From Candidatus Delongbacteria bacterium (lineage in GTDB: Bacteria > UBA4055), in assembly GCA_028702975.1 (NCBI GenBank), contig JAQVNT010000001.1:1-35782 (forward strand): a DNA stretch of 35,782 nt, read 5' to 3'. Both the position numbers and the translations under genes were made by a program. Each line of letters begins with the position of its first letter. Position 1 is the stretch's first letter. The notes beneath the pieces were generated by a model. That model searched no databases. It saw nothing but the letters and a program-made list of their open reading frames with translations, and was not told the DNA's origin. This document shows positions 1 to 7,968 of the stretch, piece after piece.

Positions 1-153
1 TTTTTGTTGAATAATAACGATTTTATCAGATGCGTTCCCGTCTTTTCTGACGAACGGACATATCAGTGGGATAAAATACGAATAATCAGGTTAAATTGAA
101 AGAGTAAAAATGAATTTATTAAAAATAGAATTCAAATCGTAATCCTATTGATT

Positions 154-1308
154 TTAAAAAGATAAAAGAACTGACAATAGCGCACAGACGGCGACATAAA
201 ATCCAACTATGTACCTTTTAATAAAACCTGCTTTATAATTTGACATAAAATACATCCCCATACTCATAAATCCCAGACCGCCTACTGTTACGAACAGCGG
301 AAAGCTGACAAATAAGTATAGAAGAGCCATTCCGGAGTTCATGGTAATTCTATTTATGATAAAAGTACCCCAGAAAGTGAACGATCCGAAAGCCAGCACA
401 TAGATCATGTAGATCGCTTTGCCTTTGTTCTTCTCCTGCTCGTCTATATTTGAGATCACCGCATATACAGCTTTACTTACGAGTTCCGGGATTATGAAAA
501 ACACGGTATAAATGAAAGCTGAGAACCTGTCGCCAGCATCATTATTCTTCTGTTCTTCCATTTCTGATTCGAGATCATCATTATTATCGGTTAGATCCGG
601 TTTGTCTGAACTGTGGGCAAGATATATAATTTCATCTTTATTGAACGACATTTCCGGTAATCGCTCGAACCCTCCTCTGAACCTGAGCCTGGATAAGTTC
701 AGCCCGTATGACTTTATTACTTCAGGGTAATCTTTTCCGTACCTTCTAAGATTCCCGGGAATTCCGTAAAGCCTTAGCCTGTCATTGTAGTTCATGTGCG
801 AATATTCCGAGGTCTTTTCCCTTTCCGGATCGACATTTGCCTGAAGTATCATTATTCCATCCGGTTTGAGTATCTTTTTGAGGTCGCTGATGAGCAGATT
901 AGGTCTGGGGTGTTTCTCAAGTATATAATTACAAATGATGATATCGGCTGAACCGGCTGCGTAATCACTTTTCTTGATCTCGTCCCTCATTCTGAAATCC
1001 GGCCGCGACGAGTAAATGTTGACATCGGAGTTCGGGTACTTTCTGAAAAAATCAGCCGCGACCCCTTCTTCTCCGACATAGAGTATTTTTAGCTCCCCTG
1101 ACAGCATCTGTGTCTTTGACAGCAGGAAAAGAAGCACAGTTCTCTCTTCAGCCGTTGATCCGCAAACGGGGCATATTTGACTCAGTTGTTTGGTAAGCTT
1201 GTATTTCGTCGCTATATAGAATCCCGAACAGAACGGGCAGTAGATGACATCGCCGCGGAAATACTGCTTTTTGTAGAACTCGTAATTATTTCTGATCGTT
1301 GAGAACAT
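154..1308 (-). CDS. Zinc-ribbon, class I methyltransferase-like membrane protein
   Basis: A 384-residue protein in three parts. Residues 24-49 carry two CPxC pairs (C24/C27 and C46/C49), a small zinc ribbon. Residues 70-230 look like a class I SAM-dependent methyltransferase: ILYVGEEG at 75-82 sits where motif I lies, followed by DIIICNYILEK and the KILKPDG turn. The motif I glycines are reduced, so binding of SAM is uncertain. After an acidic linker, the last 120 residues form about four membrane helices. The ATG is preceded by AGGAT. The gene follows the exporter and its small partner after 67 bases on the same strand, so it may be the last gene of the peptide operon. Its substrate is unknown; a role in peptide modification or export is inference from position only. 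Confidence 0.75.
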   Translation of the reverse strand: MFSTIRNNYEFYKKQYFRGDVIYCPFCSGFYIATKYKLTKQLSQICPVCGSTAEERTVLLFLLSKTQMLSGELKILYVGEEGVAADFFRKYPNSDVNIYSSRPDFRMRDEIKKSDYAAGSADIIICNYILEKHPRPNLLISDLKKILKPDGIMILQANVDPEREKTSEYSHMNYNDRLRLYGIPGNLRRYGKDYPEVIKSYGLNLSRLRFRGGFERLPEMSFNKDEIIYLAHSSDKPDLTDNNDDLESEMEEQKNNDAGDRFSAFIYTVFFIIPELVSKAVYAVISNIDEQEKNKGKAIYMIYVLAFGSFTFWGTFIINRITMNSGMALLYLFVSFPLFVTVGGLGFMSMGMYFMSNYKAGFIKRYIVGFYVAVCALLSVLLSF

Positions 1309-1375
1309 TCGTTGATCCTATTCAAACTATGTTAGAAATAATAATAACAATTCAAAATAATTGCAAGGTTATTTT

Positions 1376-1579
1376 CTACCTCACTTTCTCAAATATTATA
1401 TCATAAACTGTTTTGCCGTCCTTATACTCAATGAACTTAGCTGAAAGTATCAACCCGATGATCAGAAGTGTTATGACCGTGATGCCGACCCTTACCGCCC
1501 AGTGAGGCCGATAGGTAAGTATTTCCTGTGTTTTCTCGCTTCTGTCTATTATATTATTTATTTTGCTCTCTTCAGGCAT
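1376..1579 (-). CDS. HlyD-type adaptor stub (N-terminal tail and one membrane helix)
   Basis: A 67-residue protein that starts one base after the exporter stop codon, with GGGGA before its ATG; a TTG further upstream is a less likely start. The stretch RSEKTQEILTYRPHW, then one membrane helix (VGITVITLLIIGLILSA) and a short KFIEYKDG tail, resembles the cytoplasmic tail and anchor of HlyD-family adaptors beside bacteriocin exporters in Bacteroidota. Those run to about 400 residues, with a periplasmic hairpin and lipoyl domains. Here the gene ends 17 residues past the helix, and only 67 bases separate it from the next gene, so the periplasmic part is truly missing. It may be a decayed adaptor or a reduced anchor that holds the exporter. 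Family assignment rests on the tail motif and the context. Confidence 0.7.
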   Translation of the reverse strand: MPEESKINNIIDRSEKTQEILTYRPHWAVRVGITVITLLIIGLILSAKFIEYKDGKTVYDIIFEKVR

Positions 1580-1580
1580 A

Positions 1581-3779
1581 TTAATTCCCCAGTTCAAGCT
1601 GATTTTTCACAAGATTGTAATAAGCGCCTTTAAGCTCTGCAAGTTCTTTGTGCGTACCTCTTTCAATTAACCTGCCTTTCTCAAGCACTACGATCTGATC
1701 GGCATTTTTTACTGTGCTGAGTCTGTGCGCGACTACAACAACGGTTTTTCCTTTGAAGAACTGATCAAGATTTTCCATTATGACCTTTTCATTATTGGCG
1801 TCAAGCGCATTGGTGGCTTCGTCAAAGAAAATGAATTCCGGATCTTTATAAACCGATCTCGCGATAAGCATTCTCTGTTTTTGACCCTGACTGAGTCCGT
1901 GCCCATCGCCCCCGATCTTTGTATTGTATCCCAAAGGTAGAGTTTCAATAAATTCTTCTATATTCGCAACATGAACCGCATGCTTAAGTTTATCCTTATC
2001 AGGCTTTTCGTCGCTGACGGAAATATTGTTCGCTATCGTATCGGAGAAGATAAAGCCCTCCTGCATGACAACACCGCATTTTTTTCGCCATTCATTGCTG
2101 TTTATGATCTCAAGATCATTCCTGCCTACCTCGATTTTTCCTTTTTGAGGTTTGTAAAATCCAAGAAGAAGTTTGATCAGCGTAGTCTTTCCGCTTCCGC
2201 TTGTGCCCACGATAGCCGTTATCTTCCCTTCAGGTATGGTTAGGTCGATATCCTTCAGCACCCATTCCGATTCAGGTCCTTCATACTGAAACGATACATC
2301 TTTTACCGTCAAAGTTTTATTATCGCCTATATCTTTGATCCTGTCTTCGTTGGTATTCTCCTCATCCTCCTTGTTGTGGATCTCACCGAGCCTTTCTAGA
2401 CTGATCTTTGCGTCCTGCATGGAGTGCATAAAATAAATCAGCTGAGAGACCGGGCTGTTGAGCTGACCGATTATATACTGAACGGATATCATCATACCGA
2501 GCGTCATATCTCCTTTGATAACCGCATAAGCCGAGAGGAAAGTAATAATAATATTCTTGCCCTCATTTATCAGCATACCACCGGAATTCTGGTACTGGTC
2601 GAGGCTAAGACTTTTTACATTGAGCTTGAACAGCTTAGCCTGAATATTCTCCCAGTCCCACCTTTTCTGCTTTTCGCAGGTGTTGAGCTTGATCTCCTGC
2701 ATACCCGTTATCATCTGGATAAGGTTGCTGTTGTTATCGGACATCACCTCGAACTTCTTAATGTCTATCGCTTTTCTTTTCTTTAAAAAAGCTTTTATCC
2801 ATAATACATAGAGAATGCTGCCTATCAGAAATACGAAGAAAATTTTCACGTTATAAATTATCAGGACTATGCTGAAAATCACAAAATTCACTGCCGAAAA
2901 AAGTATGCTCAAAGTCTGATTTGTCAGGAATGATTCGATCCTGTGATGGTCATTGATCCTCTGAAGCAGATCTCCTGTCATCTTTACATCAAAGAAACTG
3001 ATCGGAAGCTTCATCAGCTTGATTAGAAAGTCCGATATGATCGAAATATTGACCCTTGTGCTCAAATGAAGCAGTATCCAGCTCCGAATAAACTCAATAC
3101 CCGCCCTGCCGAAGAAAAGTGCAAGCTGAGCGATAAGGATGATCATTATAAAATTGACATCTTTTGTGTTAATACCCACATCTACGATCGCCTGCGTCAG
3201 GAAAGGGAAAACAAGCTGAATCAAACTCCCGGCCGCCATACCGATAATGAGCTGGACTATCAGTTTTTTGTACGGTTTTACATAATGGATCAGGAATTTG
3301 AAGCTGGTCTTATCAACTTTCTTCTTTTCGTCCTCGATATTATAAAAATCAGGCGAAGGTTCAAGCAGGAGAGCAACTCCGACAGGAACATCGTCAAGCT
3401 TATCCGAAGCCCAGCGCTTCATAAAATCTTCTCTTGAGTGCTTAAGAAGTCCGTGCGCAGGATCAGAAATCCAAACGAATTTATCTGTGATCTTGTAAAC
3501 AACAACGAAATGGTTTTGATTCCAGTGAACAATGCACGGCAGCTGAGAACTGACCATAAGAGAATCATAGCTTATCTTGACCCCTCTAGTTCTGAATCCC
3601 AGCTGTTCGGCTGCGTTACTGATGCTCAAAAGAGATACACCCTCACGGGTCGCGAAAGCCTTTTCCCGCAGTGTCTCCAATGAGTAAGTCTTACCGTAAT
3701 ATTGAGCTACTATGCGCAGAGCTGTAGGACCGCAGTCCATAGCGTCAAGCTGTTTAAAGGTGGGGAAAGACTTCAGCAA
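1581..3779 (-). CDS. Peptidase-containing ABC exporter (C39 protease, permease, ATPase)
   Basis: A 732-residue bacteriocin-type exporter that would cleave double-glycine leaders and export the core peptide. Residues 1-140 are a C39 peptidase with oxyanion Q10, catalytic C16 (MDCGPTALR), H90 and D106. Residues 160-460 hold the six-helix ABC permease. The ATPase has Walker A GTSGSGKT (525-532), signature LSQGQ (629-633), Walker B FIFFDE (649-654) and the switch H685. All key residues are present, so both activities should be intact. It is the only exporter for the two precursor peptides at 6478-6627 and 9468-9623, whose leaders end in GG. There is no ATG before M14, and starting there would lose Q10, so TTG at 3779 is the likely start; no clear ribosome binding site precedes it. 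Expression may depend on coupling to the upstream gene, 16 bases away. Confidence 0.95.
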   Translation of the reverse strand: MLKSFPTFKQLDAMDCGPTALRIVAQYYGKTYSLETLREKAFATREGVSLLSISNAAEQLGFRTRGVKISYDSLMVSSQLPCIVHWNQNHFVVVYKITDKFVWISDPAHGLLKHSREDFMKRWASDKLDDVPVGVALLLEPSPDFYNIEDEKKKVDKTSFKFLIHYVKPYKKLIVQLIIGMAAGSLIQLVFPFLTQAIVDVGINTKDVNFIMIILIAQLALFFGRAGIEFIRSWILLHLSTRVNISIISDFLIKLMKLPISFFDVKMTGDLLQRINDHHRIESFLTNQTLSILFSAVNFVIFSIVLIIYNVKIFFVFLIGSILYVLWIKAFLKKRKAIDIKKFEVMSDNNSNLIQMITGMQEIKLNTCEKQKRWDWENIQAKLFKLNVKSLSLDQYQNSGGMLINEGKNIIITFLSAYAVIKGDMTLGMMISVQYIIGQLNSPVSQLIYFMHSMQDAKISLERLGEIHNKEDEENTNEDRIKDIGDNKTLTVKDVSFQYEGPESEWVLKDIDLTIPEGKITAIVGTSGSGKTTLIKLLLGFYKPQKGKIEVGRNDLEIINSNEWRKKCGVVMQEGFIFSDTIANNISVSDEKPDKDKLKHAVHVANIEEFIETLPLGYNTKIGGDGHGLSQGQKQRMLIARSVYKDPEFIFFDEATNALDANNEKVIMENLDQFFKGKTVVVVAHRLSTVKNADQIVVLEKGRLIERGTHKELAELKGAYYNLVKNQLELGN

Positions 3780-3795
3780 TTTACAATCATAATAA

Positions 3796-4968
3796 TTATT
3801 TAATTAAATATTCAAATACTTTTATAACTTTCCCTTTTTCGTCATCGTAATCATCATAGTTATGATAATAGAGCCTATTGTTTACAAAAACAATTTTAAA
3901 TATACTGAAAGCTCCTGAAAAATCATGGTATTCAATTTCGTTAAAACTTACTGTGTTTTGAAAAACTCCATCAGTGTAAATATCTGCAATTAGAATATTA
4001 CTTTTATTTTCATTTCTTTCTTTCGTTGCTAACACCCATAAGTTTTCGTTATTGTCACAATAAATTGTATTAATAACTTTCTTCTTTAATTTCCCAAAGA
4101 GTTTACGCATATCTACATTATTAATTTGGCTCATCCAATCTAATTCAATTTCTGAATAGTATTTTACTCTGGATGAATTCTTTATAGTGTATTTATAATC
4201 GCCCGTGATAATATCATAAACCAATATTTCATAATCGTTTTCCGAGAGCCATGAAATAAATATCTCCCTGCTATTATTACAAATATATGGATAATATTTT
4301 GATCTGGCATCTAATATGCCTTCATGACTGACCTTCTTTTCTGAAATAGTTTTAGTTCTTTTAAAATAATTGTTTAATAAAACAATCTCCATATGGATTT
4401 CATATTTATTATCACCAATTATTTCCTCATCCCATGCAAAAGCTATAAAACTACTCTCGGTTAATTTATTTAATTCATAATAAAACCTGTCTAAAATTGT
4501 TGAATTCAAATAATTACCATCAAGATCAAATTTATTTATTTTGTAATCCCTTAGCGTAACGGCTAATAATGTATCCTGAATAATAATTAGTTTATCGTAA
4601 CCAGACGATTCACCTGGCCCTTTTCCCATTCTAGAAAATGTATTAATATATTCGCCTGCATTGTCATATTTGTATATTAAATTATTATTATCGTATGTTG
4701 AAATGAAGATATTGTCGTTTGAATCTGCAGTTAGTCCAAAAAAGTATTTGGGATTCAAATCATGGATTATTATACTACTATCATACTGATATATCTCAAA
4801 TAAATTGTTCAATTTTATATTCAGATCAGGATTAGCTGGAATATTTTTATTCAAATAAATTAAACCATTCTTATTAGATATTGTTTCATATGTATTATCC
4901 TTATCAGAGCATGAATATAGTAATGTGAAAATCAAAATAACATATATTTGTATAATTCTAACAATCAT
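3796..4968 (-). CDS. Six-bladed beta-propeller lipoprotein A
   Basis: A 390-residue lipoprotein. The ATG at 4968 is preferred over an upstream TTG because it gives a clean signal peptide ending in a lipobox (LLYSC, Cys20). The mature part has repeated blade strands and the GKGPGESSGY motif typical of the six-bladed propeller family PF17170, common in Bacteroidota. It lies 20 bases behind the radical SAM gene of its module. A full paralogue, with the same motifs (SKYYPYICNN, ISWLSENDYxILVYDI, EIEYHDFS), occupies the same place in the second module at 6788-7951. Its role is not known. A surface or periplasmic partner of the modified peptide (receptor, chaperone or self-protection) is inference from the one-to-one pairing. 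The gene is very AT-rich compared with the exporter next to it. Confidence 0.85.
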   Translation of the reverse strand: MIVRIIQIYVILIFTLLYSCSDKDNTYETISNKNGLIYLNKNIPANPDLNIKLNNLFEIYQYDSSIIIHDLNPKYFFGLTADSNDNIFISTYDNNNLIYKYDNAGEYINTFSRMGKGPGESSGYDKLIIIQDTLLAVTLRDYKINKFDLDGNYLNSTILDRFYYELNKLTESSFIAFAWDEEIIGDNKYEIHMEIVLLNNYFKRTKTISEKKVSHEGILDARSKYYPYICNNSREIFISWLSENDYEILVYDIITGDYKYTIKNSSRVKYYSEIELDWMSQINNVDMRKLFGKLKKKVINTIYCDNNENLWVLATKERNENKSNILIADIYTDGVFQNTVSFNEIEYHDFSGAFSIFKIVFVNNRLYYHNYDDYDDEKGKVIKVFEYLIK

Positions 4969-4988
4969 TTTTATCTCAAAAATTAAAA

Positions 4989-6407
4989 TCAATAATCATA
5001 TTCAAGGAATGCTTTTATTTGATTACTATTTAGCTTCTCCATCAAGTAACACGCTGCTTTAAAAATGGCTATTTTATAATTACAAATTGTAGAGTAATAT
5101 GTATATGTTTCATTGTAATCATTATTGATTCTTACATGTTGTGACAGGCATAAACCCGCGCAAATATTTCTTATTAAACAGTTCTTGCAATCAATTAATT
5201 CATTTGTGTTCTTCATTTTTTTCATATATAAATTAATTTTATTAAAATTAAAACCTGTTTTAATACAACCAATTTTGAATTTACTTGAAGAACATTTGAA
5301 ATCAGTACAAGGATAAAAATCACCTTGACTATCAATAAACACACTTGAGCCGAAAACTGCCATACAAACCGGGCAATTTTCGTTATTAATATTGAGTATT
5401 TTTCTTACAAAAATATGTAATTCTTCATATTTTACGAATTTCTCATTATTCTTTAATTTCTGAATTATAATTTTGGTCAATTCTTTCAGATGATACTCAA
5501 GTATTTCAAATTGACTATTGTATCTTAGTGGGGAAATATTAATACCTGAAGAATGATAAAATGGATTTGAAGATATTGATTTTACACCTAGCGAATCAAA
5601 GTATTTAATATTCTCAGAAAAATATCTGACAGAATACGGTGTCAAAATCATTAAAGCCTTTACAGGAATTTTATTTCTTAACAAAGAAATAAGATTTTTA
5701 TTAATAGTCTCAAAAGAACCATTTCCATTTTTATATTTTCTGTTTTGATCATTACAAATCTTAACACCATCGGATGATACAAGTACATAAAAATTGTATC
5801 TTCTAAAAAATTCAATTATTTCATCGTTAAGAATAGTTCCGTTTGTCGTAATTCCATATTGAATTGCAATATCATTCTTTTTCTCCTCGATATAATCAAC
5901 AATATCTGCTATCAAATTAAATTTTAATAACGGTTCACCGCCGAAAAAATTAATTCTCAAATTCTTGGACAATTTTGGATATTCAAAGATGCAATCTACA
6001 ATTTGCTTTGCAATATTCTCCTCCAGTGTTTTAGACCTTGTATTACCGAAAGATCCATAACAATAACTGCAACGTAGATTACAGTCTTCTGTAATTTCGA
6101 TTGTGATGTCTTTTAATATGTTCATCTCTTTCAAATTGAGTTTAGCACTTAGTTTCTCTGCAATTATAATTTGACTTGAAATCAAATTGTCTTTTAAAAT
6201 AATTAAATCCTCTATTTCTTTAATCGACATTTTGCTAATTCCATCATTGTTGAGCTTTATCTTATATAATGTGTTATACATTGCTTTTTTTATTGGAATA
6301 ACAATTGTAAAATCTAATAAAACGATATAGAAATTTCCATAATAACTAAACACATTCCACTTTTCATCTTCGAAATATGAATGCAATTCTTTTAATTCCT
6401 TTAACAT
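4989..6407 (-). CDS. Radical SAM/SPASM peptide maturase A
   Basis: A 472-residue enzyme that probably modifies the precursor encoded just upstream. Residues 1-98 are a non-catalytic N-terminal region that may bind the leader. The radical SAM cluster motif is C109-x3-C113-x2-C116, followed by GGEP near 156-159. The C-terminal SPASM domain has C348, G362-x4-C367, C407-x2-C410-x5-C416-x3-C420 and C442, which fits the ligands for two auxiliary iron-sulfur clusters. AAGGAG precedes the ATG at good spacing. A strong hairpin lies between precursor and maturase. Such enzymes install thioether or carbon-carbon crosslinks; which one is made here cannot be told, though the single core cysteine makes a thioether possible. 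Closely related throughout to the enzyme at 7969-9396. Confidence 0.93.
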   Translation of the reverse strand: MLKELKELHSYFEDEKWNVFSYYGNFYIVLLDFTIVIPIKKAMYNTLYKIKLNNDGISKMSIKEIEDLIILKDNLISSQIIIAEKLSAKLNLKEMNILKDITIEITEDCNLRCSYCYGSFGNTRSKTLEENIAKQIVDCIFEYPKLSKNLRINFFGGEPLLKFNLIADIVDYIEEKKNDIAIQYGITTNGTILNDEIIEFFRRYNFYVLVSSDGVKICNDQNRKYKNGNGSFETINKNLISLLRNKIPVKALMILTPYSVRYFSENIKYFDSLGVKSISSNPFYHSSGINISPLRYNSQFEILEYHLKELTKIIIQKLKNNEKFVKYEELHIFVRKILNINNENCPVCMAVFGSSVFIDSQGDFYPCTDFKCSSSKFKIGCIKTGFNFNKINLYMKKMKNTNELIDCKNCLIRNICAGLCLSQHVRINNDYNETYTYYSTICNYKIAIFKAACYLMEKLNSNQIKAFLEYDY

Positions 6408-6424
6408 ATATTCTCCTTAATATT

Positions 6425-6454
6425 GTTTAAAGAGGGGTTTGACCCTCTTTAAAC
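6425..6454 (-). terminator. Hairpin between precursor A and its maturase (attenuator-like)
   Basis: A perfect 12-bp inverted repeat (GTTTAAAGAGGG and its complement) with a six-base loop lies between the precursor stop and the maturase ribosome binding site. No long U tract follows on the minus strand, so it is more likely a partial terminator or an mRNA-stabilising or processing stem than a full stop. It would allow much more precursor than enzyme to be made. The second module has a similar stem with the same AAAGAGGG arm in the same place. Confidence 0.65.
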
Positions 6455-6477
6455 AAAAACATGCTACATGTGACAAA

Positions 6478-6627
6478 TCAATTCCAAACTGGTTTTGGTT
6501 TACTCATTACAGTATCGCATGCAGGCGTTATAGTTCCAGGAGTACCATCGTCTACTCCGCCCTTAATCTTTAACCCATCATTTTTTTTTAGGTTAAGAAT
6601 CACATATTTTTTCTTTGCCGTTTTCAT
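6478..6627 (-). CDS. Double-glycine RiPP precursor peptide A (49 residues)
   Basis: A small gene with AGGAG seven bases before its ATG. The leader begins MKTAKKKYVILNLKK and ends LKIKGG, with GG at residues 23-24, a C39 peptidase cleavage site. The predicted 25-residue core begins VDDGTPGT, has its only cysteine at core position 13 (followed by Asp) and ends PKPVWN. The second precursor (9468-9623) keeps the leader, the V[DE][DE]GTPGT start and the cysteine position, while the rest differs. Such a conserved leader with a variable core end is typical of a natural-product precursor. It lies directly before a radical SAM/SPASM gene. It resembles the GG-leader precursors of Bacteroidales radical SAM systems, but family membership was not tested. 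Confidence 0.9.
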   Translation of the reverse strand: MKTAKKKYVILNLKKNDGLKIKGGVDDGTPGTITPACDTVMSKPKPVWN

Positions 6628-6634
6628 TTTTTTT

Positions 6635-6695
6635 CTCCTTTTTTCTTAGTTAAACTCTTTTTAACCCGCGTCCGGATTTTTTCAAACTGCGCAAT
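6635..6695 (-). promoter_or_regulatory. Conserved 5' leader element before precursor A
   Basis: About 60 bases ending at the AGGAG site are nearly the same as the block before precursor B (9632-9691). Inside, at 6663-6678, a six-pair hairpin with loop GACG is kept: the arm AATCCG pairs with CGGGTT here and with CGGATT in the other copy, so the pairing survives a base change through a G-U pair. In copy B the block begins at the predicted transcription start, so it is probably an mRNA leader structure. No convincing -35/-10 pair is seen upstream of this copy. Confidence 0.65.
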
Positions 6696-6787
6696 CTGCT
6701 AATTATTAATCTGTGTATCGAAGGTTTGTTAGGGTATTTCAAAAAATCTTATTTTTCTTAATCTACTCCTGATTCAACACATTAAAA

Positions 6788-7951
6788 TCATTGCCAGTTG
6801 TAATCAAATACTTTTATCACCCCTCCTTTCTCATCATCATATTTACCAAAATTATGATAATAAATTCTATTATTTTCAAAAACTAATTTAAATATTCTGA
6901 ACGCAGCAGAGAAGTCATGGTATTCAATTTCTTTAACATGTACAGTATTTTGAAATACACCTTTATAGAAAATGTCTGCTTTCAGAACATTTTTCTCACT
7001 ATCCTCTCTATCTTTTGTTGCTAATACCCAAAGATTGCCGTTTTTGTCACAACAAATTGTATTTATGGCTTTTTTCTTCAATTTACTTCCAAACAATTTT
7101 TGCATGTCTATATTATTAAATTTACTCAACCAGTCCATTTCGGAATTGGAATAATATTTGGATCTGAAATTGTTTTTTATCGTGAATTTATACTCACCCG
7201 TAAAAATATCATAAACTAAAATATCATAATCGTTTTCGGATAGCCATGAAATGAATATTTCGCTATTATTATTGCAAATGTATGGATAATATTTTGAAGT
7301 GACCGCAGTAATCCCTTCATGCTTAATCTCTCTGGATAAAATCAATTTCGTTTGTTTGAAATTATTATCTAACAAAACGATCTCCATAGTCACTTCATAA
7401 TTATTTTCTCCGACTATTTTCTCATTCCAAGAAAAACCAAGGAATTTATCATCAGCCAATTTTATGATTGATTCATAGAAACGATCTAAATTTAGAGCAG
7501 CGATGAAATTTCCGTTAAGGTTAAATTTATTTACTTTAAAATCTCTTGTACTTATAGCCAGCAAAATGTCTTTCGAGATAATAAGTTTTTCGTAACCGGA
7601 TGATTCTCCGGGGCCGTTACCTGTTTTAGAAAATGAACTTAAGAAGTTACCTCTGTTGTCGTACCTGTATATCAATCCTTTATTATCTTTTGTTATAACA
7701 AATAAAAACTTTTCATTCGCAGTAAACCCAAAAAAAGACTTAGGATTCAGACCAAGCTCTTGAAGATTACTGTCGAGCTGAGTAATCTCAAATAATTCAT
7801 TCAATTTTACATCTAGAGAAGGATTAGCAGGTATATTTTTGTTCAGGTAAACTATTTCTTCATCATTAGTAATGATTTGGTAAACATTCTGTTTTTCAGA
7901 ACACGATATTAAGGCAATCAATAACGCAAAAAAAACAATCCAAACTTTCAT
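6788..7951 (-). CDS. Six-bladed beta-propeller lipoprotein B
   Basis: A 387-residue lipoprotein with signal peptide and lipobox LISC (Cys17). It is a paralogue of the propeller at 3796-4968 over its whole length, sharing for instance YLNKNIPANP, GPGESSGY, SKYYPYICNN and EIEYHDFS. GGGA precedes the ATG at good spacing. It starts 17 bases after the maturase of its own module and is followed by the leader of precursor A. The conserved early segment IVYLNKNIPANPxLxxKLxELFEI is shared by both copies and leads into the blades. Like its twin it is AT-rich. The function is unknown; being duplicated together with precursor and maturase argues for a specific role with that peptide. Confidence 0.85.
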   Translation of the reverse strand: MKVWIVFFALLIALISCSEKQNVYQIITNDEEIVYLNKNIPANPSLDVKLNELFEITQLDSNLQELGLNPKSFFGFTANEKFLFVITKDNKGLIYRYDNRGNFLSSFSKTGNGPGESSGYEKLIISKDILLAISTRDFKVNKFNLNGNFIAALNLDRFYESIIKLADDKFLGFSWNEKIVGENNYEVTMEIVLLDNNFKQTKLILSREIKHEGITAVTSKYYPYICNNNSEIFISWLSENDYDILVYDIFTGEYKFTIKNNFRSKYYSNSEMDWLSKFNNIDMQKLFGSKLKKKAINTICCDKNGNLWVLATKDREDSEKNVLKADIFYKGVFQNTVHVKEIEYHDFSAAFRIFKLVFENNRIYYHNFGKYDDEKGGVIKVFDYNWQ

Positions 7952-7968
7952 TCATTTCCCATTTTATG

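Noticed and set aside
1..153. End of a gene entering from the left edge
   Set aside because: Frames on both strands are broken by stops and no motif is seen; apart from a weak inverted repeat near 33-56 nothing is supported.
1309..1375. Continuation of the HlyD-type adaptor by a frameshift
   Set aside because: Only 67 bases remain before the next gene, far too little for the missing periplasmic domains, so no frameshift can restore it.
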